Shown: one piece after another, positions 34,529 through 44,062 of the stretch
How the letters are laid out: every line of letters starts with the position of its first letter
How positions within the stretch are numbered: the first letter of the stretch is position 1
NCBI RefSeq assembly: GCF_023715845.1
Contig: NZ_JAMBOR010000004.1
Coordinates: forward strand, 124,001-188,000
DNA: 64,000 nt
Direction: 5' to 3'
DNA from: Fictibacillus phosphorivorans
GTDB lineage: Bacteria > Bacillota > Bacilli > Bacillales > Fictibacillaceae
Notes under the pieces: model-generated
What the model was told of the DNA's origin: nothing
The model's input: the letters and a program-made list of their open reading frames with translations, nothing else
The model's database searches: none
Program-made: the position numbers and the translations under genes

Positions 34529-34577
34529 AAAACAAGCCCCGCATTGGCTTTTTCAGCTAATGTGGGGCTTTGTTTTA
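34529..34577. terminator. Bidirectional terminator 3' of ytzB
   Basis: AAAACAAGCCCCGCATT (34529-34545) pairs with AATGTGGGGCTTTGTTTT (34559-34576), with one G-U and a T-rich tail on both strands. Confidence 0.85.
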
Positions 34578-35111
34578 ACGATATAGGCTGTCTTGATTAA
34601 AAAGGTTGTTTTCAATCTTGAATTTTGTAGTAAGGTACTGACGCTTTTCCCAAACAGTCAAAATAAATAGTGGTACTAGAATTAAGACAAACAATAAAGC
34701 TGTAACCACGATAACATCCATATGAGTTCCTAGATCAGACTCATGTTTCTTTTTATATTCTTCGATCTTATCGTTCGCTTTTGCAACTGCACCTTCAGCT
34801 ATTAATTCATTTTTGTCAGCATCATAATACACAACTTCAGTATGATCGAAGTAAAAAATATTATCTCTGACTGTGTCATAGTTAGCAACCGCAACAGTTA
34901 CTTCAGAAGCATCTAACTCAGAGTCTTCATTAGGAAAAGATTGCACATCAGTAAGTGTTAGAGAACCTTTTTTGTAGTCTTTGTGCTCACTTTTAATTCC
35001 TTTTTCAATGGTTTTCTTCATTTCATCAGTTGCTGTATCTGCAGATGCGAAAGATCCGAATGATAGAAACAGCGCAAAAACGGTAAAGATGGCAATTAAC
35101 TGCTTTTTCAT
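34575..35111 (-). CDS. Hypothetical secreted, C-terminally membrane-anchored protein
   Basis: I do not recognise a named family. The 178-residue product has a clear signal peptide (KKQ plus about 18 hydrophobic residues, cleavage after SFASA near residue 24). An acidic extracytoplasmic domain of about 105 residues follows, then one membrane segment (about 131-152, VIVVTALLFVLILVPLFILTV) and a short basic cytoplasmic tail. The outer domain pairs short helices with strands containing FYFDHTEVVYYDADKNELIAEG. ATG at 35111 with AAAGGGG upstream. Convergent with ytzB; they share the terminator region. Confidence 0.75.
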   Translation of the reverse strand: MKKQLIAIFTVFALFLSFGSFASADTATDEMKKTIEKGIKSEHKDYKKGSLTLTDVQSFPNEDSELDASEVTVAVANYDTVRDNIFYFDHTEVVYYDADKNELIAEGAVAKANDKIEEYKKKHESDLGTHMDVIVVTALLFVLILVPLFILTVWEKRQYLTTKFKIENNLFNQDSLYR

Positions 35112-35237
35112 TTTTTAATCCCCTTTCAATTCACCTCTAGAATCATTAAAGAAATAGATCATTTCATACCTTTCATATTTTAACATATCCTGTCGATTTC
35201 TACATTCACTTTAAAATGGAAACTCTATGACTTTTTT

Positions 35238-36086
35238 TCACATTTTCGGAGAACGTGGTATTCTTTCCACTAAGTTTCCGTCTTTGTCCCACTTTACAGC
35301 TCTGTAAATGCAGTCATGGTAGAAGAAATACCACGTATCAGGCTTGATCCACTGTTGCTTCGCGAAGATCGATGTCATGGGATAATCATCATAGGCTAAA
35401 ACCCAAAGTGGGTTATGGTGAGCGTGTGTTGGCATGATATCACCTAAATGATAGATCTTTTCGCTGCCTACAGTTAGCTCAATAATCGAATGACCGTCAC
35501 TATGGCCACCAGTATGGATCATCTTAATTCCTTTTATCGGTTCGATCTCTTTTTCAAAAGTTTTCACTTGGTGCTCAATCGGCTCCCAATTTTCACGCCA
35601 ATATGTATTTTGTGAACGAATATTAGGGTCTTTCAATTCTTCCCACTCTGTTTTCGAGGTGTAGATGACAGCGTTTTCGAAAACGGGTACCAATTTCCCT
35701 TCTTCCCATTTAGATAGTCCGCAGGCATGGTCAAAATGCATATGAGTCATCAGGACGATATCGATATCAGCCGGCGTTAGTCCTTCTTTTTCCAGACTCT
35801 TTTCAATAACTGACTCTTCCGTAACACCATAGTTTCTTAACTGTTTATCCGATAATTTTCCGGATCCGATTCCAGACTCAACTAAGATATTTTTACCCTC
35901 AAAGCCTTGTATAAGAATCGGCTCTGTTCTTAACTCAATCTGATTTTTTTCATTAACAGGGTATCTTCTTTCCCACAAAGGTTTTGGAACAACACCGAAC
36001 ATAGCTCCACCATCCATATGTGTTACTCCGCCGTCAAGCCAAGTTAATGCAATCTCTCCGATTTCCCACTGGTCCATATCAATCAT
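35238..36086 (-). CDS. ytnP: Metallo-beta-lactamase fold lactonase YtnP
   Basis: Homologue of B. subtilis YtnP, a quorum-quenching lactonase reported to degrade acyl-homoserine lactones and interfere with streptomycete signalling. 282 residues. The zinc-binding motif is HMHFDHACG (115-123); further ligands are His in [10 protein letters not shown], Asp in [12 protein letters not shown] and the late His in FYHD. The N-terminal [25 protein letters not shown] is a family hallmark. ATG at 36086 has AAAGGAG upstream; the ORF start six codons earlier is a GTG with no site. Confidence 0.9.
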   Translation of the reverse strand: MIDMDQWEIGEIALTWLDGGVTHMDGGAMFGVVPKPLWERRYPVNEKNQIELRTEPILIQGFEGKNILVESGIGSGKLSDKQLRNYGVTEESVIEKSLEKEGLTPADIDIVLMTHMHFDHACGLSKWEEGKLVPVFENAVIYTSKTEWEELKDPNIRSQNTYWRENWEPIEHQVKTFEKEIEPIKGIKMIHTGGHSDGHSIIELTVGSEKIYHLGDIMPTHAHHNPLWVLAYDDYPMTSIFAKQQWIKPDTWYFFYHDCIYRAVKWDKDGNLVERIPRSPKM

Positions 36087-36143
36087 TGTCTCCTTTCTCT
36101 TCACTCCTCTTACAAGTGTATCATAAGACCTTCATTCCGAATA

Positions 36144-36175
36144 AAAGAAAAACCCGGTGAAATCACCGAGTTTTA
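36144..36175 (-). terminator. Terminator of trmB
   Basis: Minus strand AAAACTCGGTGA-TT-TCACCGGGTTTTT followed by CTTTT. The upstream arm includes the trmB stop codon. Confidence 0.85.
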
Positions 36176-36814
36176 AGAACGAAATTGTGCTTCCATTCGA
36201 TAAATACGAAATCCTTTTTCTGAAAACTTTTCTTCATATTCAGTCATGATATTATCTTCCATCCCACTGTTATGAAGATCAAGACTAACATCCTGAAAAA
36301 TCATGCCATATTTAGACATACTATGAAGGGAATATTCAAATAAACCTTGGTTATCCGTTTTAAAATGAATTTCACCTTGTTTTTTTAGGATGGTTTCGTA
36401 ACGTTCTAAGAAGCTTTCATGTGTAAGCCTTCTTTTTGCATGTTTTTTCTTCGGCCATGGATCAGAGAAATTAAGATACACACGATCAATTTCTCCCTCT
36501 TCAAAATAATCTAAGAGGTGTGTAGCATCTGCACGTATTAATTTAACATTGGAGGATCCATCTTCTAAAATTCTGTCCAATGCACTTACGATGATGCTGT
36601 CATAAAGCTCCATTCCTAAATAATTGATAGATGGATTCTGCTTACCCATGCCGTTAATAAACTGACCTTTACCCGTCCCGACTTCAATATGGATCGGGTT
36701 GTCATTTCCAAAAAAAGAGCTCCATTTTCCCTTCATGGACTCAGGATGTAATGAAACGATTTCAGTGTTTTCCATTAACTTCTCTTTAGCCCAAGGCTTA
36801 AACCGTTGACGCAT
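36173..36814 (-). CDS. trmB: tRNA (guanine-N7-)-methyltransferase
   Basis: Methylates G46 of tRNA using S-adenosylmethionine. The 213-residue length equals the B. subtilis protein. SAM-binding loop [10 protein letters not shown] (about 42-51), then LIRADATHL, and the highly specific [16 protein letters not shown] (about 115-130). The C-terminal [19 protein letters not shown] is the usual substrate loop. ATG at 36814, GGGAGA upstream. It is followed by its own terminator ahead of ytnP. Confidence 0.96.
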   Translation of the reverse strand: MRQRFKPWAKEKLMENTEIVSLHPESMKGKWSSFFGNDNPIHIEVGTGKGQFINGMGKQNPSINYLGMELYDSIIVSALDRILEDGSSNVKLIRADATHLLDYFEEGEIDRVYLNFSDPWPKKKHAKRRLTHESFLERYETILKKQGEIHFKTDNQGLFEYSLHSMSKYGMIFQDVSLDLHNSGMEDNIMTEYEEKFSEKGFRIYRMEAQFRS

Positions 36815-36934
36815 AACAAATTCTCCCGTCTTACTTGTGTTTTTATATAAATGATTTTATTCGTACAGATTATTATTTCAAGGATATTTTTTTCTTAACT
36901 CCATAACCTATGCAATGAAAGGAAGTGCAGCAAA

Positions 36935-37219
36935 ATGCCATTAAATCATCATGATCAATTGCATATTATTCGAGATCTACTACAGGACCATTACACGGAT
37001 TGTACCGGTTCACCTTCAGAATGTGCACAAATTGAACGCTTGGCTGCACAATTGATTGAAAATGGTGAAATTCATGAAGAAGTAAGGAGTATTTTGGCCA
37101 ATATTAACGAATATAGCCATACAGGTTCCTCCCATCAACACTTGGAAGAACATATAACTAATCATCGTCCTCACCTGGAATCTTGGATTAATACAATTCA
37201 GACACATCACCCATATTAA
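36935..37219 (+). CDS. ytzH: YtzH-like protein
   Basis: 94-residue His-rich soluble protein (11 His), all-helical in appearance, with no known function. It matches the Firmicutes YtzH family in size and in the segments LNHHDQLHIIRDLLQDHY, CAQIERLAAQLIENG and the late HRPHLESWI. The family is encoded between trmB and ytmP in B. subtilis, and the same arrangement is seen here. ATG at 36935 with GAAAGGAAG upstream. The clustered histidines could bind a metal, which is speculation. Confidence 0.85.
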   Translation: MPLNHHDQLHIIRDLLQDHYTDCTGSPSECAQIERLAAQLIENGEIHEEVRSILANINEYSHTGSSHQHLEEHITNHRPHLESWINTIQTHHPY

Positions 37220-37252
37220 GACACTATTCCCTAGGAAATAGGAAATAGTGTC
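37220..37252 (+). terminator. Hairpin 3' of ytzH
   Basis: GACACTATTCCCTA and TAGGAAATAGTGTC form a stem with one mismatch. The T tract is poor, so efficiency is uncertain. Confidence 0.5.
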
Positions 37253-37270
37253 AGGTTTACATTTAAATTG

Positions 37271-38053
37271 TCAGATCGTTCCCGCAAGTTCCTTAATACT
37301 TTCAGCTAACTGGGCAGTTTCTTTTGACTGCCCTTTTTCTTTATACCAGAAAAACGAACTGATCGTTTGTGCAAGTACATACCAATGCATCCTGCGTTCA
37401 AGATCATCATCTAATGTTTGACCATAAATGTTAAGCCAGTCATCCCACTCTTCATAAGGAATATAGCTATATAGCAGCATACCCAGATCCAAAGCAGGGT
37501 CTGCAATCATCGCACCATCCCAGTCAATTAAAAATAATTCATTCTTATCACTGAGAAGCCAATTGTTATGGTTCACGTCACAATGACATACCACCAAATT
37601 CTCAACTTCGACTTCTGATGCCGTTTCCATGAGATAAGCAAATGAATCATTAATAATTTCAAGATAATCTTTTTCTTTTCGCATCTGTTTTTGGATATCA
37701 TTGAGCATTTCAACAGGTGTCAGACGCTTTTTCTCTAGACGGTTCATCATACCCAATAGCTCCTGAGACTGATGGATCTTTGCTAATAGTTTAGCAACGT
37801 GTTTGCTCTTCATGTCAGCGGCTTTTAATTCCCGTCCGTTAAGCCATTGCTGTGCAGTAATAACATCACCGTTGCCAAGCCTTTTGGTCCATAATAATTT
37901 GGGTACTATGCCTTCAGCTGAAAGAACAGCTAAAAACGGAGAGGAATTACGCTTTAAGAACAGTTTTTGGTTCCCGTATTCAGCTATATATGCTTCACCT
38001 GTTGCTCCACCAGCAGGGGAAACCTGCCAGTCTTCTCCCAAAATCTGTTCCAA
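37271..38053 (-). CDS. ytmP: Aminoglycoside-phosphotransferase-like kinase YtmP
   Basis: 260-residue protein of the APH/choline-kinase-like fold. The catalytic loop is CHCDVNHNNWLL (Asp as base, downstream Asn for metal) followed by the DFG-equivalent IDWDGAMIADP; an N-terminal lysine in KLFLKRN is the likely ATP contact. Its substrate is unknown; resistance to aminoglycosides should not be assumed. Start is probably TTG at 38053 (AGGTG with a 6-nt spacing); a GTG at 38062 is in frame but directly abuts that site. It lies between ytzH and the pullulanase gene, as in B. subtilis. Confidence 0.88.
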   Translation of the reverse strand: MEQILGEDWQVSPAGGATGEAYIAEYGNQKLFLKRNSSPFLAVLSAEGIVPKLLWTKRLGNGDVITAQQWLNGRELKAADMKSKHVAKLLAKIHQSQELLGMMNRLEKKRLTPVEMLNDIQKQMRKEKDYLEIINDSFAYLMETASEVEVENLVVCHCDVNHNNWLLSDKNELFLIDWDGAMIADPALDLGMLLYSYIPYEEWDDWLNIYGQTLDDDLERRMHWYVLAQTISSFFWYKEKGQSKETAQLAESIKELAGTI

Positions 38054-38194
38054 AATGTTCACCTTCTTGTCTAGTTAAATCCGTATTTTATTTATGTTCT
38101 TTCAGCAAAAGAATAGGATTCCGTATCAAATAAAATACTGCGAAGACATTATTTTAACACAAAAAGTCAATAAAAGCACTTGAATATTAAGACA

Positions 38195-40336
38195 TCAAAT
38201 CTCATCGTGTACGATTAAAGAAAATGATAAGGGATGAATTACATACGTACTTGAATCCAATTTTTTTATCGTACGTTCTCCGTCTTCAATCGCGATTCTC
38301 CAAGATCCGGAAATGATCGGAATCTCAACCGCATTTACAGTTTGATTGAAGATAAGCAATACTTTTGCCCAATGAAAATCCCTAACCTTTTTATCGGTTA
38401 AAGAATGATTGATTTCCACACCAAAGACACCTTCGGGCAGTCCATGTAACTGCTTAATCCTGCTTTCCTCTTCACGAAAGATAGGCTGTTCATTTCGAAT
38501 CTTAATCAACTCTTGAAAGTATTTAACATCCTTTTTGTTTTTTTCACAATCATGCCAATTCAGTGCATTAATTCGGTCTGGCATATTATAGCTGTTCTCA
38601 GCCCCATGTTTTGTACGATAAAACTCCTGCCCCGAATGAATAAATGGAACTCCTCGTGAAAATAAGGTAAATGCAAGTGCAAGCTGCTGACGCCTTTTTC
38701 GTTGCCATTCATTTTCATCTGGATGACGGATCTTTAACAGATCATATAACGTATGGTTATCATGGCATTCTGTATAATTAATGCTTTGTTTTGGAGATGA
38801 AAACTTGTCATCTGTTCCGGAGTACCCTTTTACGGATTTCAGTATTTTATCTTTCATGGAATCATCCTGATTGCCATTTATAAATCCTGCAGAACCATCA
38901 GTAAATATACTTCCTTTTACACTATCGCGAAAGGAATCGTTAAAAAACGAATAATCAGGAAGGGCTTTTGCTGAGGCTAAGGTAGCTCTTTTATCTGGTT
39001 CGAGATTCGTATTCAAGTCCCAGCCTTCTCCAAGCAAAAAGATTCCAGGATTTAAAGATTTTAGTTTTTGAGCCGCCATATTCATTGTTTCTACATCATG
39101 TATTCCCATTAAGTCAAAGCGAAAACCGTCGACTTTATACTCATTTAACCAATATAAAAGCGCATCTATAATGAACTTTCGAACCATTTTACGCTCTGAG
39201 GCTGTATCATTTCCAACCCCTGTACCGTTCACAGGATTTCCGCCTGCATCATATCGAAAATAGTAGCCGGGCACCAGCTTTTCAAAAGAGGATTCTTCTA
39301 AAATATAGACATGATTAAATACGACATCTAAGATAACCGAGAGTCCATTGTCTTGCAGCGTTCGAATTAATGTTTTCAATTCTTGAATCCGCGAGATTGG
39401 ATGGCTGGGGTCGGTTGCATATGACCCCTCCGGTGCAAAGAAATGAACAGGATCATATCCCCAGTTATATTGGGAATCTGGTTTTGTTTCATCTACACTT
39501 CCGAAGTCTGCGACTGGCATTAACTGAACATGCGTAATCCCCAAACTTGTTAGATAATCTAGCCCCGTCATCATTCCAGTAGATGTTTTTGTATTTCTTT
39601 CGGTTATACCGAGATATTTACCTTTATGTCTCACACCACTGTCGGGGTGTATCGTGAAATCTCTAACGTGTAGTTCATAGATGATACTGTCGGTTTTCGA
39701 ACGAAGATTCATCCTTTTTTCGGAACGGTGCCACTGGTCAGGATCCGTTTTCTGCAGATCGATGACGACGGACCTCTCACCATTAATGGTTACGGAACGT
39801 GCATAGGGATCTGTTGTTTCTACCCACTCATGATTAACGTTAGCTTTGTACATGTACTCTGTTAAATGATGGTCACCTTTTAATGTGAATTGCCATACTC
39901 CTTTTTCTGTTCGTTCCATGCTTGCTTCTGAAAAACCGATTTCCCCTACACGTTTATATTTTAGCCGCATTTCAACAGCAACAGGAGACCATACTCTGAA
40001 GACTGTAGAACCAGGTGAATAAAGAGCGCCAAGAGGACCATCTTCAAAAAAGAGCGCATCAAATTGCTCTGTTCGAACTATACTGCCTATTTTAAGAGGG
40101 ATTTGATCTTCGTTTATCTTTATCCAATAACCTTTGCCCATAACGATTTGAATTGGAGATTTACATTTGTAAATATATTTATTATGATAATTTTCTTGTT
40201 TCAGTAATATTAAGGAATGTATAATCCCATCCGCTTGTAATAATCCAAACGATGGTATGATTGAAAAAGGCTTTTTAGCTACTATCGTTATTAGTGAAAA
40301 GTCATCAATATAAGCTATTGTTTCAACGTTCTCCAA
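38195..40336 (-). CDS. amyX: Type I pullulanase
   Basis: Hydrolyses alpha-1,6 branch bonds of pullulan, glycogen and starch fragments; no signal peptide, so intracellular. 713 residues: an N-terminal carbohydrate-binding part (1-about 100), a CBM48-like domain (GALYSPGSTVFRVWSPVA), then the GH13 barrel. The pullulanase hallmark YNWGYDP is present. Nucleophile Asp408 is in DGFRFDLMG, acid/base Glu437 in LLGEGWD, and the stabilising Asp in YTECHDNHT. The start codon appears to be TTG at 40336, with AAGGGGTG about 9 nt upstream. It matches AmyX of B. subtilis in length and position. Confidence 0.95.
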   Translation of the reverse strand: MENVETIAYIDDFSLITIVAKKPFSIIPSFGLLQADGIIHSLILLKQENYHNKYIYKCKSPIQIVMGKGYWIKINEDQIPLKIGSIVRTEQFDALFFEDGPLGALYSPGSTVFRVWSPVAVEMRLKYKRVGEIGFSEASMERTEKGVWQFTLKGDHHLTEYMYKANVNHEWVETTDPYARSVTINGERSVVIDLQKTDPDQWHRSEKRMNLRSKTDSIIYELHVRDFTIHPDSGVRHKGKYLGITERNTKTSTGMMTGLDYLTSLGITHVQLMPVADFGSVDETKPDSQYNWGYDPVHFFAPEGSYATDPSHPISRIQELKTLIRTLQDNGLSVILDVVFNHVYILEESSFEKLVPGYYFRYDAGGNPVNGTGVGNDTASERKMVRKFIIDALLYWLNEYKVDGFRFDLMGIHDVETMNMAAQKLKSLNPGIFLLGEGWDLNTNLEPDKRATLASAKALPDYSFFNDSFRDSVKGSIFTDGSAGFINGNQDDSMKDKILKSVKGYSGTDDKFSSPKQSINYTECHDNHTLYDLLKIRHPDENEWQRKRRQQLALAFTLFSRGVPFIHSGQEFYRTKHGAENSYNMPDRINALNWHDCEKNKKDVKYFQELIKIRNEQPIFREEESRIKQLHGLPEGVFGVEINHSLTDKKVRDFHWAKVLLIFNQTVNAVEIPIISGSWRIAIEDGERTIKKLDSSTYVIHPLSFSLIVHDEI

Positions 40337-40436
40337 CCCTGTTCACACCCCTTTAGTCTGCTATTACATCATATTGAACTTAAATTCAAATGGTTATTCG
40401 TTCATATGAAAAAGAGAGAGCGATGTCCCGCTCTCA

Positions 40437-40637
40437 CTAATCGGTTAAATATTTATTTTTCAGGACTCTTCCTGTAATCACTAAAGCTGCGTACAGGATG
40501 ATCGGAATAATTATCCCCCATATCAGATTTCCGCTAGTCAGATCTGACAACCATTCTTTTATACCCGGTTTCTTCTGAATCAACGCAACCCAAAGGATCG
40601 AAAACAGTGCAATATTAAAAAAGTCGGTCCATTTCAT
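40437..40637 (-). CDS. Small two-span membrane protein
   Basis: 66 residues, no named family recognised. Two hydrophobic stretches (about 5-20, FFNIALFSILWVALI, and 37-56, LIWGIIIPIILYAALVITG) are separated by a short polar loop with KKPGIKEWLSDLTSG; a basic tail ends the protein. ATG at 40637 chosen because GAGTGGTG lies upstream; the ORF extends four codons further with GTG starts. It is 29 nt downstream of the lipid-kinase gene and 100 nt upstream of the pullulanase gene on the same strand, so it may be part of their transcript. Confidence 0.65.
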   Translation of the reverse strand: MKWTDFFNIALFSILWVALIQKKPGIKEWLSDLTSGNLIWGIIIPIILYAALVITGRVLKNKYLTD

Positions 40638-40666
40638 TTTCTTCACCACTCAAGTATTAATAGATT

Positions 40667-41590
40667 TTAGACTTTTATCGGCACAGACGAAGGATTAATC
40701 TCGATGGAAACAGGTGTTGTTCCTTTATATTCACCATCTGCATGAACCGCAACAGGTTGATTTGTACTCACTTTAATCGTACGGCCAATAAACTGTGAAA
40801 CTCCTTTAAACTTTACGTGTCCGCCCCAAAAAACAAAAACAAAAAGCATAAGAAGTTTTTGTATTGTGATCGTATGTACAATACAAACATCAAGTTTTCC
40901 ATCGTTGTAACGAGCTTCTGGACATATTTTCATACCCCCTCCATAATAGGGCAAGTTTCCAATAGCGACAAGCCAGACCGAGTTAAATGTATGGACCTGC
41001 CCATCAATCTCAACTTCTATAGAGACCGGTTTATACGATTTCAACACTTTAAATAAAGTGATAACGTATGCAAAAGTCCCTAATCTTAACTTGTGAAGTA
41101 CTTTTTTATAACGAGCTTCATTTGTATATTTCGCTACTTCTCCATCGAGGCCGATGCCGATCGCACTTAAAAATACTTGATCTTTCTTACTTCTTCCAAT
41201 CATTCGAATTACACCGGAATCACTTTTAATCAGCCTTGTTCTTTTTATGTAATTAATTTGATTCTTTACACTTTTTACTTTTGGAGCAAATACACGAACG
41301 ATATCATTTCCTGAACCGCTAGAAATGAAGCCAAGAGGAATTTCAGGATCATCTTTTATCCCATTGAAAACCTCGTGAATGGTTCCGTCTCCACCTACTG
41401 CGATGATGGCTTTAATCGAATCTTTGTTTACGTAAATAATTTTCTTAGCGATTTCAACAGCATGCCCTTTATGTTCTGTATAAAAGGTACGATAGGGTGT
41501 CTCTTCTTGATCTAATTCTTTTTTTAAGTGATTGAATACCTTAACTGCTTCTGAGTTATTTGCATTTATTATAAAAAAATATCTTTTCAT
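40667..41590 (-). CDS. ytlR: Diacylglycerol kinase-family lipid kinase YtlR
   Basis: 307-residue cytosolic or membrane-associated kinase with the DAGK catalytic domain: nucleotide-binding GGDGTIHEVFNG (about 64-75), GFISSGSGNDIVR, the metal-site segment AIGIGLDGEVA, and a C-terminal PVAVHADGEYKG. It probably phosphorylates diacylglycerol or a related lipid, returning it to phospholipid synthesis; exact substrate unknown. ATG at 41590 with GAGGAC upstream. Lies in the ytlR-ytlQ-ytlP order known from B. subtilis. Confidence 0.92.
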   Translation of the reverse strand: MKRYFFIINANNSEAVKVFNHLKKELDQEETPYRTFYTEHKGHAVEIAKKIIYVNKDSIKAIIAVGGDGTIHEVFNGIKDDPEIPLGFISSGSGNDIVRVFAPKVKSVKNQINYIKRTRLIKSDSGVIRMIGRSKKDQVFLSAIGIGLDGEVAKYTNEARYKKVLHKLRLGTFAYVITLFKVLKSYKPVSIEVEIDGQVHTFNSVWLVAIGNLPYYGGGMKICPEARYNDGKLDVCIVHTITIQKLLMLFVFVFWGGHVKFKGVSQFIGRTIKVSTNQPVAVHADGEYKGTTPVSIEINPSSVPIKV

Positions 41591-41640
41591 GAATGAGTCC
41601 TCGATTGTTCATTTTACATTAAAAAATTCGACATTATCTA

Positions 41641-42423
41641 TCAAATTCCTTCAAAGCTTCCCTCAGACTCATCATTCAAAGGATCTTTTCGATATAGCGA
41701 ATTTGTTACACCCATATTTAAGAGATCTGCAACAAATTTTAATTGCTGACGCTTAACAGGAGCGGGTTCATTAACCATTCGCCTATACCATTCTTTAAAG
41801 TTCCGTTTATCCGCAAATTGAATTTTTCTCCAGTCGTTTGATAGATCAATATAGGCATCAGGTGCTAGTATGGATTGCTGAATGGAAAGCTGTTCTTTAT
41901 ATGGTTCAGCCCACTCTTTGATAAGTCGGTTCATTCTTTCCAGCCTGATAAGAGGACTTAATCTTGTTTCCTTTTTTTCAAGACTGGCATTTTTCCAAAA
42001 CCGGTTATTTTCGTCTTCCTGCCAGATCCCTTCACCGCTCATCCAGACAATAAGCGATATTGTTGCAGGGCCCACCAATAAGATATCAAGTTCAACAAGT
42101 GCATTCTTTATTCGTAATACAGGTTCGTAGAATAAAAAATAATTATCAGGGATATTCTGTGTTAAAAATTGCAGCCGCTGGTCTTTAAAATATTTCGGCT
42201 CAACCGTCGAGATCTCTTTGACAGTTGATGTAGCCCAATTCATTTGGTTTTGAAAAAGCCTTTTTCTAAATTCCTTTTGGTGAAGCAAACGGGTCTCTTT
42301 TTCATGGTCAGAATAATACTTTTTTCTGCGATTTTCCTTAATTCGCATAAATAGAGCTTGATAATGATATACGTTCTTTTCATAACGTGAAACATAATCT
42401 TGTAGTTTAACAAGCTGTGCCAT
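41641..42423 (-). CDS. ytlQ: YtlQ-like protein with a possible degenerate NERD fold
   Basis: 260 residues, no signal peptide. Highly charged N-terminal half with a coiled-coil look (RIKENRRKKYYSDHEKETRLLHQKEFRKR). The middle segment NALVELDILLVGPATISLIVW resembles the NERD nuclease core, in which a D-x-L-L-V-G-P motif is followed by an E-x-K; here the E-x-K position is occupied by hydrophobic residues, so activity is doubtful. The comparison is mine. The assignment to ytlQ rests on location between ytlR and the 2',3'-cyclic phosphodiesterase gene. Strong site AAGGAGGGGG before the ATG. Confidence 0.7.
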   Translation of the reverse strand: MAQLVKLQDYVSRYEKNVYHYQALFMRIKENRRKKYYSDHEKETRLLHQKEFRKRLFQNQMNWATSTVKEISTVEPKYFKDQRLQFLTQNIPDNYFLFYEPVLRIKNALVELDILLVGPATISLIVWMSGEGIWQEDENNRFWKNASLEKKETRLSPLIRLERMNRLIKEWAEPYKEQLSIQQSILAPDAYIDLSNDWRKIQFADKRNFKEWYRRMVNEPAPVKRQQLKFVADLLNMGVTNSLYRKDPLNDESEGSFEGI

Positions 42424-42448
42424 TCCGGCCTCCCCCTCCTTTTACTGT

Positions 42449-43009
42449 TTATCTCTGTAATGAAAAGGATTGTACAATATGATATTTCGGCTGCTTTTCA
42501 AAATGAGTTTCATATAGAACCACTTGTTCAGCTAGAAAATGACTGTCTCTTCCGTAATCGTTCCACCATTTTTCTGAATCCACCGGGTATGTTGAAGAAT
42601 CCAGTAGTTTTCGTGCAAGCGTAATATGTGGAGAATATGATCTTTTTTCTAAGCTAAAACCAGCTTTTTCACACGCAAGTGCTATCTGATTTTGCAGATT
42701 ATACAATTTAACCTGTTCCTCAACCCCTGCCCAAAAAATTCTTGGTCGCTCTTTGTTTCCAAAGAAACCAAAATGGTTCATGTATAATTCAAAGGTTTTT
42801 TCATTTTGAACGACTTCTTCTAGTAAAGAAGGCAGTTGTTTTAATTGATCTTGTGATGCTTTCCCTAAGAAGGTAAGAGTAATATGATAATCCTCGGGAT
42901 GAACCCATGTTTTAAAGGAGTTGTCCTCTTTTATTTCTTGGCACATGTGATGAAGGGCCTTTTTCAGATCAGCCGGAAGCTTAAGAGCAATAAAAAAATG
43001 TCTTTCCAT
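42449..43009 (-). CDS. thpR: RNA 2',3'-cyclic phosphodiesterase
   Basis: A 2H-phosphoesterase (called YtlP in B. subtilis) that opens 2',3'-cyclic phosphates at RNA ends; historically named 2'-5' RNA ligase. 186 residues with the two H-x-T motifs HITLTFLG (about 43-50) and HITLAR (about 129-134). ATG at 43009 follows GCGGTGA; the ORF starts three codons earlier with GTG. The gap to ytlQ is 25 nt, so the two are probably co-transcribed. Confidence 0.92.
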   Translation of the reverse strand: MERHFFIALKLPADLKKALHHMCQEIKEDNSFKTWVHPEDYHITLTFLGKASQDQLKQLPSLLEEVVQNEKTFELYMNHFGFFGNKERPRIFWAGVEEQVKLYNLQNQIALACEKAGFSLEKRSYSPHITLARKLLDSSTYPVDSEKWWNDYGRDSHFLAEQVVLYETHFEKQPKYHIVQSFSLQR

Positions 43010-43124
43010 AACTTTCACCGCTTTCCATTTTTATTCTATCAGATAAACGTTTCCCCCTATCTGCTTTTTTACCGAATGGTTTATTTGTTATACTAATAAA
43101 AGCAATAATAAGGGAGTGCAATAA

Positions 43125-44060
43125 ATGACAGTCGTAAACAACATAGCGGAATTGATCGGAGATACACCTATTGTTAAATTGAACCGCTTGCCTCATCAAG
43201 ACGGGGCAGACGTGTATGTTAAACTCGAGTACTACAATCCGAGCCGAAGTCTAAAAGATCGGGCTGCTTACAATATGATTATTGAAGCTGAGAAAAAAGG
43301 CGACCTAAAAGAAGGTGCTACGATCATCGAACCTACCTCCGGAAATACAGGAATCGGTCTTGCGATGAACGCTGCAGCAAGAGGTTATAAATCGATAATC
43401 GTTATGCCAGATACGATGACAGAAGAACGAATAAATTTGTTAAAAGCTTATGGAGCAGAAGTTGTACTGACTCCCGGAGATGAAAAAATGCCTGGTGCGA
43501 TAAAAAAGGCAAGGGAACTTGCAGAAAAGATTCCAAACAGCTTCATGCCCATGCAATTTGAAAACCCATCGAATCCGGATGCACACCGTCATAGTACAGC
43601 GGTTGAAATAAAAGAAGCCATTGAAGAGATCGGAAAACCGTTCAGTGCGTTTATCGCCCCAGCTGGAACAGGAGGAACTATAACTGGTACAGGGGAAACG
43701 CTCAAATCAATGTTTCCTGAACTTACGGTTCACGTTGTCGAACCTAAAGGCTCTCCCGTACTTTCAGGGGGAAAACCCGGTAAACACAAACTAGTAGGAA
43801 CAAGCCCAGGGTTCATACCCACTATCCTAAACCAAAACGTCTATGATGAAATCATTCAGGTAAATGATGAAGATGCTTATAACATTACAAGACGTCTTGC
43901 TTCAGAAGAAGGGATCCTGGTTGGACCGTCTTCAGGAGCTGCTGTTTTCGCAGCTTTAAAGATTGCCGAAAAACGCAAAAAAGAAGAAGTAGTGATCTGC
44001 ATGACATGCGACTCAGGCGAACGCTATCTATCAAGCGACCTATTTCAATTTGATTCATAA
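43125..44060 (+). CDS. ytkP: Cysteine synthase-family PLP enzyme YtkP
   Basis: 311-residue fold-type II PLP enzyme, O-acetylserine sulfhydrylase-like. The PLP lysine is in SRSLKDRAAY (about 44), followed by the substrate loop EPTSGNTGIG (about 70), the phosphate-binding GTGGTITGTG and a late VGPSSGAA. All residues for cysteine synthase chemistry are present, though YtkP has not been shown to be the main CysK. ATG at 43125 with AAGGGAG. A TATACT -10 is visible at 43089-43094. Monocistronic with a terminator. Confidence 0.93.
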   Translation: MTVVNNIAELIGDTPIVKLNRLPHQDGADVYVKLEYYNPSRSLKDRAAYNMIIEAEKKGDLKEGATIIEPTSGNTGIGLAMNAAARGYKSIIVMPDTMTEERINLLKAYGAEVVLTPGDEKMPGAIKKARELAEKIPNSFMPMQFENPSNPDAHRHSTAVEIKEAIEEIGKPFSAFIAPAGTGGTITGTGETLKSMFPELTVHVVEPKGSPVLSGGKPGKHKLVGTSPGFIPTILNQNVYDEIIQVNDEDAYNITRRLASEEGILVGPSSGAAVFAALKIAEKRKKEEVVICMTCDSGERYLSSDLFQFDS

Positions 44061-44062
44061 GA

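Noticed and set aside
37271-38053. Aminoglycoside resistance gene
   Set aside because: It has the APH-like kinase fold, but it is the conserved YtmP of Bacillaceae with no evidence of drug substrates.
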